The translations under genes and the position numbers were made by a program. Shown in pieces: positions 24,899 through 32,952 of a stretch of DNA of 64,000 bases; position 1 is the stretch's first letter; every line of letters starts with the position of its first letter. Source of the stretch: Nitrososphaerales archaeon (GTDB lineage: Archaea > Thermoproteota > Nitrososphaeria > Nitrososphaerales > Gagatemarchaeaceae); assembly GCA_032906765.1 (NCBI GenBank), contig JAJTZB010000005.1, forward strand, positions 62,001-126,000, written 5' to 3'. Under the pieces are notes generated by a model. The model did not search any database. It saw nothing but the letters and a program-made list of their open reading frames with translations, and was not told the DNA's origin.

Positions 24899-25355
24899 CG
24901 TCGAACTCGCGCCGGGTGTACACCACCCTGGCCGGGACGCCCACGACGACCATTCCCGGGGGGACGTCCTTGGTGACCACGGCTCCCATGGCCACGACGC
25001 TCCCCTTGCCCACAGTCACTCCTGCCTTGATCACAGCTCGGGCCCCGATTACCGCGTTGTCCTCTATGGTTACTCCGATCATCCGCTTGCTCGGAGGGTA
25101 CGGGTCGTTGGTTAGCACGGCTGCAGGCCCTATGAACACGTTCCGGCCGATTCTAGAGAGAGGCGGGATGTAAACGCTCCCCTCTATCTTCGACCCGCTC
25201 CCGACCCTGACGTCGTAGTCGATGTGCGCGAGCGACCCTATCTTCACGTTGTCGCCGATTACCGTCTTTGGGCCAACGTAAGTCAGATTCCAAATGATTA
25301 CGTTCTTCCCTATCCTAGCCTTCTTTGAGACGACAGACCCCTCTCCTCCCCTCAT
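24861..25355 (-). CDS. Left-handed beta-helix (hexapeptide) acetyltransferase
   Basis: 164 residues made almost entirely of hexapeptide repeats such as ARIGKN, TVIGDN, VKIGSL, SRIGRN, AVIGAR and VTVGKG, ending in DVPPGMVVVGVPARVV, which is the standard cap of WbbJ/LpxA-type sugar O- or N-acetyltransferases. It acts on nucleotide-linked sugars in surface polymer synthesis. ATG 25355 overlaps the stop of the upstream LAGLIDADG ORF as ATGA. Confidence 0.9.
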   Translation of the reverse strand: MRGGEGSVVSKKARIGKNVIIWNLTYVGPKTVIGDNVKIGSLAHIDYDVRVGSGSKIEGSVYIPPLSRIGRNVFIGPAAVLTNDPYPPSKRMIGVTIEDNAVIGARAVIKAGVTVGKGSVVAMGAVVTKDVPPGMVVVGVPARVVYTRREFDAKMKKWEKGASS

Positions 25356-25873
25356 TTCATTCCACCAAAAGCCACGAATTTCTTGGGCTCGGAAGAGACA
25401 AATGATTTCCTATATCTGTATTTCTTGAGAAGATACAATGCCTTTTCCCTTTTCTCTCCTGCTAGGTAAGGTAACACCAGTTTTAGAAGGTCATAAGCCT
25501 TCGTGCCGTGGACGCATACCTTCCACACATCGTTTCCCACAGAACTCTTCTGACAGAAATTCACTCGAGCGCCCCACATCCGGGCTAGCCGGTCCAATGA
25601 TGCCTTGTCTTCCATCGATACTTGGACCTGGGGCATCGTGTAGTATCTATTTGGTCGAACTCCTCCCCCTTCAAGCTTGCTTCTGACACTCCCGGCGGAA
25701 ATCCAACTCTCAATGACACTTCCATCTGCTATGATCATTCCAGCTGAGAATCCCACATCACCTGTGCGGAAAAGCGAGCTTGAAATGGGTTCTTTTTCGG
25801 GTCTTCTTAGACCCAACTGTCTTGCTCTGCCTTCAATTGACCACCAAGTCCTGCCCGGAAACAATTTCATCAT
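25352..25873 (-). CDS. LAGLIDADG-type endonuclease with Myb-like N-terminus
   Basis: 173 residues from ATG 25873. VGFSAGMIIADGSV (about residues 40-53) is a LAGLIDADG-type motif with the acidic Asp, and LVLPYLAGEKREKALYLLKKY near the end matches the closing helix of archaeal homing endonucleases. LFPGRTWWSIEGRARQLGL at the front is the second half of a Myb/SANT-like DNA-binding domain. Its first half (RWTEREITKLGKTFP) lies in frame upstream, back to about 25985, where there is no ATG, GTG or TTG. The start may be lost. Codon use is more AT-rich than in neighbours, which suggests transfer. Confidence 0.65.
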   Translation of the reverse strand: MMKLFPGRTWWSIEGRARQLGLRRPEKEPISSSLFRTGDVGFSAGMIIADGSVIESWISAGSVRSKLEGGGVRPNRYYTMPQVQVSMEDKASLDRLARMWGARVNFCQKSSVGNDVWKVCVHGTKAYDLLKLVLPYLAGEKREKALYLLKKYRYRKSFVSSEPKKFVAFGGMK

Positions 25874-26119
25874 TTCACGTCGAGACTCCCGCGGAAAGGT
25901 CTTTCCTAACTTCGTAATCTCTCGCTCAGTCCACCTGACGTTAGGAGCACCCCCTAGTTTGCTGCGAAGTCTTCCTGACTGATAGTAGTACCTTCTCGTC
26001 GGCTAGTCACTGGACGCAAAACACGACCATTACTTTTAGCTACCAATCTAATGTCTCAAATCCCGACGTTCTTTCCCAGCTTCGCATCAGGTGCGACGTA
26101 GTTTGTTGGTTTCAAACTC

Positions 26120-27052
26120 TCATCTTAGGTAGATTGGCGTCCCAGAAGTGCTGGACGCGAGTACCGCCTCAGCTATCCGCGTAGCCTTCAGCCCGTCCTC
26201 CCCTGTGACCAGCGGTTTCCTCTTCTCGCTCACTGCGGACGTGAACTCTTTGAGCTCAAGCGTCAGCGGCTCCTGGAACGCTCTCGTGGGCACGCGCGTC
26301 CCGCCCTCCTCGTGGATGCTGGTCTGCTGGCTCACGAAGTCGACATCGACCACCCCTCCGGAGAAGACTGCCGAGAGCGTCCTCACCCTGTTCGGGGTGA
26401 CCCAGTTGGTCGCGATGAACGCCGTCTTCTGGCCGGAGAACCCGAGCACTATCGTGGCGAAGTCCTCGTTCTTCGACTTCACGGTCCCCACGCGCGCGAA
26501 GACCAGCTTGGGCTCTTCGTCGAAGAGCCACATCGCAGTGTCGATGTCGTGGACGGAGGCGTCCTTCACTATCCCCACGTCGAAGATGTTCTCGCCCCTC
26601 CTGTTCTCCCTGTGGAACTCAAGGAGTATCAGCTCCCCTAGCTCCCGCTTCGTAATCATCTTCTTCAGGTCGGCGATCGGCGGGTTGAACCTCTCGATGT
26701 AGCCGACGGTCAGCGTCCTGTTCGCCTTCTTCGCGACCTCGATCAGCTTTCCGGCCTCCTCCGAGTTGGTAGTCATCGGCTTCTCCACGAACGTGTGCAG
26801 GCCCGCCCCCAAAGTCTTGGAAGCCAAGGCGAAGTGAGTCGAAGCCGGCGTGCAGATTGTCGCCGCGTCCAACTTCTCCTTGCCTATCATCTCGTCCAGC
26901 GAGCTGTAGCCGGGGACCCTGTACTTTCTCGAGTACGTCTCCATCTTGGCCTTGTCCGTATCACATACGGCAGCGAGGCAGTCCAGCTCGTTCAGTACCC
27001 TGACGTGGTTCTTACCCCAACCACCCGTGCCGACGACGCCTACCCTGGGCAA
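26120..27052 (-). CDS. Gfo/Idh/MocA-family oxidoreductase
   Basis: 310 residues. The Rossmann motif VGVVGTGGWGKNHVR is at residues 4-18, and HTFVEKPMT near 86-94 carries the conserved Glu-Lys-Pro of the family; the catalytic region KDASVHDIDTAMW gives the His and Asp near 163-175. Members oxidise or reduce sugars or nucleotide sugars using NAD(P). Here, next to a nucleotide-sugar-dehydrogenase-like gene and an acetyltransferase, it probably makes a modified UDP-sugar such as a 3-keto or 3-amino precursor; that is inference. Confidence 0.88.
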   Translation of the reverse strand: MPRVGVVGTGGWGKNHVRVLNELDCLAAVCDTDKAKMETYSRKYRVPGYSSLDEMIGKEKLDAATICTPASTHFALASKTLGAGLHTFVEKPMTTNSEEAGKLIEVAKKANRTLTVGYIERFNPPIADLKKMITKRELGELILLEFHRENRRGENIFDVGIVKDASVHDIDTAMWLFDEEPKLVFARVGTVKSKNEDFATIVLGFSGQKTAFIATNWVTPNRVRTLSAVFSGGVVDVDFVSQQTSIHEEGGTRVPTRAFQEPLTLELKEFTSAVSEKRKPLVTGEDGLKATRIAEAVLASSTSGTPIYLR

Positions 27053-27096
27053 CTTCTATCGTTCGTCTCCCTCGGACTGGTTATAGGGATATTCAA

Positions 27097-28239
27097 TCAC
27101 TCCCTCTTCAGGCTCGGCGTCGCAAGCAGTGACGTCATCTCCACGTTCCTGCGCCCCTTCTTCACCTGCTTCAGGAACTCCCTGTCACCCGCGGAGCACA
27201 CTACGACCAGGTTGTACTTCATCGGGTCGAGCACCTCCGAGCTCCCCACCAACTTGGAGCCCGGAACCAGCTCCACATCCGTCACGTAGTCCCTGAGCCT
27301 TTGCTGGATGCTCTCAGCCATCTGGAGCCTGTCGGACCTCATCTCGTACTTGTCGAGAGTCCAGAGCAAGTTGATCTTCGTCCTGCTCGCCTTCAGCTCC
27401 TTCTCCTTCAGGAACTCCCTCGCCTCGTCCACCACGTACCTCCCGAAGTTCTCCAGGCTCTTCACAGTCGCGCCCGCGAGGTACGATATCGACTCGCCCG
27501 TCTCCTCCCTCGCCTGGATTGCCTTGAGGTCGTAGAGGTATCTGGCGAAGTCGTCGATGTACACGTCCCTCCCCCTCTGCATGGCCACCCTCCCCTCCCT
27601 CGCCTTCTTCGCAAGCTCAATGTCGGTCACAGACTGGAGCCCTAGCTCGAGCACTGAGGCGACGTACTCCAGCTCCGCAGAGAAGATGTTCTGCGAACTC
27701 TGGGCGAACCCGAGGGCGCCCAAGGGCGACTTCTCCCCTCCCCCTGCTATCGAGACGGCGGCGGGCTTCGGGTCCGCCGGCCTCAGCGGCATGTACGCGT
27801 AAACGAACGAATCGCCTACCTTCAGCCCGGTCTGCTTCTCGAGCATGACGATGTTCTCAGAATTCCCACCCGGGCCCGTCGGCAGGGTGTTGACAAAGGT
27901 CACGCCCTTGGAGAGGTACTTCGAGAGGTCCCGAAGCTTCGAGGCGGCCTCAACGATTGATTCATCCGAGGGCCTTCGCAGCCGGGGCGTGAAGAAGATG
28001 AGCTGAGCGTCGCCCAGGACGCGTTCCAACGGCCTTACGTCGAGGAGGGGCTCCTCGCTCATCAACTGCTCCAAGTTCGGGTTCTTCTTGAGGAAGGCAG
28101 CGTCCATGTTCGTGGCCGTTTGGAGCGTCTCGTCTACTATCGTGACTTGAGACCTGTCTACAAGGTCGGAAGCGAGCTTGTAGGCCTCGCTCGTCAGGCC
28201 GTACATCGCGACCTTGGGTTTGGGCAAGAGAATCGGCAA
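27097..28239 (-). CDS. Nucleotide-sugar-dehydrogenase-like protein, divergent
   Basis: 380 residues. The N-terminus KVAMYGLTSEAYKLASDLVDRSQVTIVDE resembles the Rossmann start of UDP-glucose/GDP-mannose dehydrogenases, and the middle AGGGEKSPLGALGFAQSSQNIFSAELEYVASVLELGLQSVTDIELAKKARE follows the helical linker of that family. The catalytic Cys motif could not be found in its usual place, so it may be a non-catalytic or altered member. The start is TTG 28239. It precedes the MocA-type gene on the same strand by 44 bases. Confidence 0.5.
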   Translation of the reverse strand: MPILLPKPKVAMYGLTSEAYKLASDLVDRSQVTIVDETLQTATNMDAAFLKKNPNLEQLMSEEPLLDVRPLERVLGDAQLIFFTPRLRRPSDESIVEAASKLRDLSKYLSKGVTFVNTLPTGPGGNSENIVMLEKQTGLKVGDSFVYAYMPLRPADPKPAAVSIAGGGEKSPLGALGFAQSSQNIFSAELEYVASVLELGLQSVTDIELAKKAREGRVAMQRGRDVYIDDFARYLYDLKAIQAREETGESISYLAGATVKSLENFGRYVVDEAREFLKEKELKASRTKINLLWTLDKYEMRSDRLQMAESIQQRLRDYVTDVELVPGSKLVGSSEVLDPMKYNLVVVCSAGDREFLKQVKKGRRNVEMTSLLATPSLKRE

Positions 28240-28566
28240 TGGTGACTGTTCGGCTCTTCGTAATTATACTTTGGTTCTGTTACCTCGGCTGGACACGATG
28301 GTAGTTCGTAGTTGTGGATGTCCAGTCAACTTAACTGGGCCGTCTCGAACGACAGCAGTTCGCCGCGAACTAACGGCGGATTCTAAGATACGTTTGAGAT
28401 GGGAAGGTTGGCCCTCGCAGCCACGCAGGCGACGACCACCGCGACCGCGATGGTGGCCACCGTCAAAGCGAGCACTTTCCTGACCGTGACTACCAGCGTG
28501 TCACGAAGATGTTAGAAAACGCATAGAGGCTTAAGCTTAAACACTTCGCTATTGTACCAATCCGCT
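28240..28566. other. Intergenic region with hairpins and a possible TM peptide
   Basis: CTGGACA and TGTCCAG (about 28287-28326) and AGTTCG-CCG-CGAACT (28351-28365) are inverted repeats. On the reverse strand an ORF of about 40 codons (28388-28515) could encode a single hydrophobic helix (LALTVATIAVAVVVACVAA) but lacks a good start. I do not call it a gene. Confidence 0.35.
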
Positions 28567-28686
28567 ATGACCCTAGACGAAAAGATCCGATACGGCATGT
28601 TGGCCCTGACCGGAGCCAGCATTGTATTCGCCGCTCTTGGCATCCACTTGGGGCCGCTCGACGTGAAGGGTGGAGCTGGACAGTAG
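28567..28686 (+). CDS. Small single-helix membrane protein (39 residues)
   Basis: MTLDEKIRYGMLALTGASIV begins a charged N-terminus followed by one hydrophobic helix (residues about 10-30), ending in a short polar tail. AT-rich GCTTAAGCTTAAAC (28528-28541) is well placed as a promoter. The peptide has the look of a real small thaumarchaeal membrane protein; function unknown. It is convergent with the regulator that ends at 28707. Confidence 0.6.
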   Translation: MTLDEKIRYGMLALTGASIVFAALGIHLGPLDVKGGAGQ

Positions 28687-28706
28687 AACGCAAGGGGGTC
28701 TGCCGT

Positions 28707-29885
28707 TCAGTCCCCCTTCTCCTTTATTTTCAAGATTAACTCGTCGAATCTTGTCAGAAGAGTTGGTCTGTCGAATGTCCATCTCTTCGATTCCTGATCG
28801 TACAGCTTGTACGAAATGGTGAACGACAGCGCATTAGTTTGGTCCATGAAGTACAATTCGGCCCTTTCCCTCACCGGGCCTAACATCCCCTCGAGGCGCT
28901 GCATGGCCTCAGTGAAGAAATCGACTGGGAAGGCCAGCTGGGCAAAGTAATCCTTTCCACCTGCTTCACACCACACGAACGGCAACCCGTCAATCTTCGA
29001 CATCAACTCCATCCTTTCCACCATACTCAAGTCTCTGACGATTACGTCCGCCCAGAAATATCTGTGCTGCCTGTGCAACGCCCTGTCAATCGTGTAGTCG
29101 TACTTGGTTCCCGGCCAGCGCACGGTGTAACCCTTGATTAGACCAGAGTCGATGACGTGTGTGTTATGGTGCCAGGCCAGTTTCTTGTAATTCACCCTGA
29201 GTTTCTTAGAGATTTCCACCAGCGGTCTGGAAGCGTCGATGTCGAGTTCCTTCAGAATGAGCAAATCGATGAGGTCGAAATTCGCCCTCTGGGACGGGGA
29301 GTATGCTGCCATGCTGGTTGCCCTGCTGCTCCGCGTTGACCAATCGAAGTTCCACCTTCCGGTGTTGAAGTCGTAGAACTCCGCTCGCATAGGGAACCTC
29401 CTGAACCAATCGAACACACGAATCTCGATATTGGAGAATAGACCCTTGCGTTGGAGTTCATTCATGAAGCGGGCTAATTCCTCGACGAATTCATTCGGAA
29501 CTGCAGCGCCAACTAGATAGTTCCCCTTCGGGAAGAGCTTCTCGAAGCTGGTAACGTAGCAGAGCTCACTCATCGCAGTAAGTATTGGCTGGGCATATTC
29601 CCTGGAATCCCCTGGGAAGTCAATAATCATTTCCAGTTGCCGCAGTCCAAGTTTCTCGTTATCGACTAGCGCTTGGACTGCGAATCCCCTTTCGACAATC
29701 TTCTCCTTGTACCTGTACCTCACCGACTCCTTGTACTGCCCGAGCCTCCTCGCTATCTCTGGTATGTCGGGCCCAATCTCTGAGATGAGCTGGACCAGTT
29801 GAACGGTCCTCGCGTTCACGTCTTTCTTGGCGCTCTCTAGGCGTGACAATGTGGGTGTTGCTTGGGTTAGCAGGGTCGTGGTCAT
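28707..29885 (-). CDS. Lrp/AsnC-like regulator with two winged-helix units
   Basis: 392 residues. The N-terminal winged helix (IPEIARRLGQYKESVRYRYKEKIVERGFAVQALV, about 46-79) and a second one near 206-250 (LIDLLILKELDIDASRPLVEISKKLRVNYKKLAWHHNTHVIDSGLI) are each followed by an alpha/beta sensor-like region. This duplicated layout is known in thaumarchaeal regulators of unknown target. No ligand can be deduced. It is preceded by ATTTAAG a few bases from ATG 29885, too close for a normal TATA box. Confidence 0.78.
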   Translation of the reverse strand: MTTTLLTQATPTLSRLESAKKDVNARTVQLVQLISEIGPDIPEIARRLGQYKESVRYRYKEKIVERGFAVQALVDNEKLGLRQLEMIIDFPGDSREYAQPILTAMSELCYVTSFEKLFPKGNYLVGAAVPNEFVEELARFMNELQRKGLFSNIEIRVFDWFRRFPMRAEFYDFNTGRWNFDWSTRSSRATSMAAYSPSQRANFDLIDLLILKELDIDASRPLVEISKKLRVNYKKLAWHHNTHVIDSGLIKGYTVRWPGTKYDYTIDRALHRQHRYFWADVIVRDLSMVERMELMSKIDGLPFVWCEAGGKDYFAQLAFPVDFFTEAMQRLEGMLGPVRERAELYFMDQTNALSFTISYKLYDQESKRWTFDRPTLLTRFDELILKIKEKGD

Positions 29886-29954
29886 TCTTTCTTAAATCTA
29901 TGGGATTTCCGAAAACGGGTGCGATTCTCCCCAGTGGCCGAAACGCATACCTAC

Positions 29955-30158
29955 ATGTATGAAATACCGTCTCTCGCGACAGGTGGGTGGCGCGATTTGT
30001 GTAATCGCTGTCAGAACTTCAAGCGCGATTCACGCAGGCTCGGCGAGATGGTGCTGAAGAAGGGATTCGTAAACTGTCCTTGTAGGAAGGGCTGCTCGCG
30101 ATTGATGGAGGGCGTCTGCGTCGACTGCGGACATCATGTTGGAGGGTCTGGACTTTAG
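29955..30158 (+). CDS. Small Cys-rich protein, possible zinc ribbon
   Basis: 67 residues with CNRC near 16-19 and CPCRKGC...CVDCGHH near 40-60, enough Cys/His to bind one or two zinc ions. It is divergent from the regulator at 28707-29885. No named family is recognised, and the start could be GTG 29919. The clustering of Cys pairs makes chance less likely, but the ORF is short. Confidence 0.4.
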   Translation: MYEIPSLATGGWRDLCNRCQNFKRDSRRLGEMVLKKGFVNCPCRKGCSRLMEGVCVDCGHHVGGSGL

Positions 30159-30268
30159 GGCAAGGGCTTCGCTACGCTCAAGAGAGGAGGGAGAGAGGAG
30201 AGCCGAACAGCTCACTGCGGCGACGCGGCGCCAGGTTGAGGTCAGAGTCGTAGCCCCAGCGACCGCAA

Positions 30269-31621
30269 TCATGGCATTCTGTCGGGGGAGAGTATACCCT
30301 CGGGGTCTGTGGCCCGCTTAATCTTCTCCAACAGCTTCGTCTGGACCTCGTCCTTTGCGTAGACCCTCTTCAGGATCCCGACACCGTGATGGTGCGAGAG
30401 AGTCGCGTCGTGTGTCCCCGCGACCTTGGCCAGCGCCCCCCAGACCTTCCAGTACACCTCCTTGCTGGGTTCGAAGATGACTGTGAAGTAGATGCAGGCT
30501 CCTTGGTCGTAGAGGTGGGAGACGTGGGCCCCGACGCCCGAGACCCCCTTGAGCTTCTCCAGTGATTCTACGGCATCGACGTAGAGCCCGTAGAGCCTTG
30601 TCCACTTCGCACCCATCTCGATGGTGTCGAGGGTGTAGCCCATCTTCCGCACCGTCTCAATCTCCTCTCTGAAGTTGAACCTCCTCTCGAGCCATCTGTC
30701 TACAAGCTCTGAGTTCGCGACTGTGGAGACCTGCTCCAACATCGCTGAGACCTCCTCTCTCACCGTCCCGAAGACCGCCTCGGAGTTGAAGTGGTAGACC
30801 AGGAGCATTATGCACGACTGCTCGCCGAACTGGAAGACGGCCTCGACCTCGTTGTAGGTCCTGCAGACGGCGGGCCTGACGTCCATGTCCATCAGCGCCT
30901 TCGACGCGTTGATTGCGGCTTCGAAGCTCGAGAAGCTGTATGCTGCCTTCCACACATGCTTGGGAAGCTTGCGGATCTTCAGCTCAGCCGCCGAGATTAT
31001 GCCGAACGAGCCCTCGGCTCCGAGGAAGAGCTTCGCGAGGTCGGGGCCCATGGACGAACGCGGCGCCCCCCTCTTCCTGGTCCAGACGACCTCACCAGTT
31101 GGAAGGACCACCTCCAGCCGCAGCACGGAATCTTCAATCCCACCGTACTTGGTGCTGTACTGCCCCGTCCCCATCGTGGACACGTATCCTCCGACGGTCG
31201 CGAGTTCGAGCGACTGCGGGATTTGCGAGAGGGTGAAACCTGTCGCGTTGAGCTTGGCTTCCACGTCCTTGAGCCTGACTCCGGCTTGGACGGTCGCCGT
31301 CCTGTTCGCTTCGTCGAGGTCAAGTATCTGGTTCATGCCACTCATGTCCACGACCACTCCGCCCGAGGGGATGGAAGCACCAGTTACCGAGCTCCCTCCT
31401 CCACGGATGTACAGGGCCACTCGGTTGGAGGATGCGAAGTTGACGAGCGCGACCAGCTCGTCGATGCTGACCGGCCTCACCGCTGCGACAGCCTTACCCT
31501 GCGCCTCGCTGTCTAGCCAGAGGAGGGGCCACCAGTCCTTCAGGTACGCTGATACGTTCTTGGTCACTCGGTTAGGAAGAACCCCTTCGAGCTCCTCAAC
31601 AAGCCTATCAGTCTCAGCCAT
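30269..31621 (-). CDS. FAD-linked oxidase, alkyl-DHAP-synthase/GlcD-like
   Basis: 450 residues. The FAD-binding PCMH-type domain has YIRGGGSSVTGASIP (about 72-86) and ATVGGYVSTMGTGQYSTKYG (about 146-165). The C-terminal cap ends with DATLSHHHGVGILKR (about 408-422), which matches the SHHHGVG signature of alkyldihydroxyacetonephosphate synthases more than glycolate oxidase. Clustered with a sugar/glycerol kinase and a glycerol-phosphate-type dehydrogenase, it may act on a triose-phosphate or glyceryl ether. Its start overlaps the kinase by 58 bases; a later start is possible. Confidence 0.8.
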   Translation of the reverse strand: MAETDRLVEELEGVLPNRVTKNVSAYLKDWWPLLWLDSEAQGKAVAAVRPVSIDELVALVNFASSNRVALYIRGGGSSVTGASIPSGGVVVDMSGMNQILDLDEANRTATVQAGVRLKDVEAKLNATGFTLSQIPQSLELATVGGYVSTMGTGQYSTKYGGIEDSVLRLEVVLPTGEVVWTRKRGAPRSSMGPDLAKLFLGAEGSFGIISAAELKIRKLPKHVWKAAYSFSSFEAAINASKALMDMDVRPAVCRTYNEVEAVFQFGEQSCIMLLVYHFNSEAVFGTVREEVSAMLEQVSTVANSELVDRWLERRFNFREEIETVRKMGYTLDTIEMGAKWTRLYGLYVDAVESLEKLKGVSGVGAHVSHLYDQGACIYFTVIFEPSKEVYWKVWGALAKVAGTHDATLSHHHGVGILKRVYAKDEVQTKLLEKIKRATDPEGILSPDRMP

Positions 31622-32952
31622 CTCTCGTATTCTTCCTGCTGGCCTGGTGTGGCCTTTCTGCTAAAAACGTCTGCCTCGCCTCTGACCTTCGTCAGCTCTT
31701 CCAGCGAGCCCTTGCCCTCCGCGGCCATCTGCAAGATCGCCAATCCCCTGGAAGTGGCCTCCACGTCCCTGTTCCTCTCGACCGCCATCCCGGTGGCAGC
31801 CGAGATTCTCCTCAGGAGTTCGTCAGACTTCGACAGTGCGCCGTCGGCCCTGAGGGTTCTCACCTCCTCCTCGGCCTGCTCCAGCACGAGCTTCACGTGG
31901 AAGGCTATCGACTTCAGCAGCCCGGAGACCAGGGCCCGTTTGTCGGATCGGAGGTCGAGGCCTGCGATCAGCCCCTTAGCGGAAGGGACGCGCGGAACCT
32001 GCAGGCCGGAGAGAGCGGGGAGAAAGAGGACGCCCCCATCCGTCTCCACCTCCAAGTCGCCGTAGTCCTTCAGGATTCCCATCCCCTTCATCATATCCAC
32101 GGCCACGCCGGTCGTCGGGAGGTAGCCCTCGACCCCGAAGAAGACCTTGCCCCTGTGCTTGAGGAGGACGAGCGGAATGAGGTCGCCCTTCCTGCGGAAG
32201 CCGTCGGTGGGCACGTCGACGAACGTCCCCGTCCCGTTGGTGACCTTCGCGATTCCCCCCTCTGTCGCGCCTTCGGCCACGCTCGCGGCCTGCTGGTCAG
32301 CTATCAGGCAGTCGAGGTCGAGGCCGTCGAACGACCCGATTCTCTGGGTGTTCTCGACGAGTTCTGGCACCTCGGTCTTGAATCCGAAGAGGGACGTCAC
32401 TGTGCCTATGGGCTTCATAGTCCTCGGGTCGATTATTCCAGTGAGGCAGGCGTTGGTGGCGTCCGAGACGAACCTACCTGTGAGCCTGTAGGCGAGGTAG
32501 GCGTCCAGCGTCCACTCCATGTGACCCTCCCCCATCGAAGGGTTCAGCTCCCTGAGCCTCAGGAACTTCATCACAGGGGAGTAGGCTGAGATGACAAGGT
32601 CGAACGGGGGCACCCTTCCCAGAAGCTTCAGGTGCGCAGGCAGCTTCCTGAACGTCGAGAACACAGACCTGTCTGTCCAGGTCACGATAGGTGTGAGTGG
32701 CTTCCCTTCCTTGTCCCAGGCCACGGTGGACGCTCTGTACGTGGCCAGGCCTGCGGACTTGGCTCCCAATTCCTTACTCTTGAGGAGGAGGTGCTTCACT
32801 GCTGAGAAGAGTTGCTCTGCGTCTTGGAGCCCCTCGGTGACCGGCACTGCCACACTCTCCGAGTGGACCCTTCTGAGTTCAGAGTCGTACACGTTCAGCT
32901 TGATCCTAGTCGTTCCAACGTCGACGCAGGCGTACAGGTCTTTGCCGCTCAA
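31564..32952 (-). CDS. FGGY-family carbohydrate (glycerol/xylulose-type) kinase
   Basis: 462 residues. The N-terminal phosphate-binding DVGTTRIKLNVYD (residues 11-23) and the second-domain NGTGTFVDVPTDG and GLIAGLDL...RALVSGLLKSIAFHVKLVLEQ follow FGGY kinases. Members phosphorylate glycerol, xylulose and related polyols with ATP. Glycerol is the most economical guess given the FAD dehydrogenase that overlaps its start. The ATG of this gene and the stop of the dehydrogenase overlap as ATGA (32949-32952). Confidence 0.82.
   Translation of the reverse strand: MSGKDLYACVDVGTTRIKLNVYDSELRRVHSESVAVPVTEGLQDAEQLFSAVKHLLLKSKELGAKSAGLATYRASTVAWDKEGKPLTPIVTWTDRSVFSTFRKLPAHLKLLGRVPPFDLVISAYSPVMKFLRLRELNPSMGEGHMEWTLDAYLAYRLTGRFVSDATNACLTGIIDPRTMKPIGTVTSLFGFKTEVPELVENTQRIGSFDGLDLDCLIADQQAASVAEGATEGGIAKVTNGTGTFVDVPTDGFRRKGDLIPLVLLKHRGKVFFGVEGYLPTTGVAVDMMKGMGILKDYGDLEVETDGGVLFLPALSGLQVPRVPSAKGLIAGLDLRSDKRALVSGLLKSIAFHVKLVLEQAEEEVRTLRADGALSKSDELLRRISAATGMAVERNRDVEATSRGLAILQMAAEGKGSLEELTKVRGEADVFSRKATPGQQEEYERWLRLIGLLRSSKGFFLTE

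Noticed and set aside
28399-28518. Forward ORF of 39 codons, Ala/Thr-rich
   Set aside because: Low-complexity composition and no promoter; the reverse strand reads as a hydrophobic helix but lacks a start, so neither is called.
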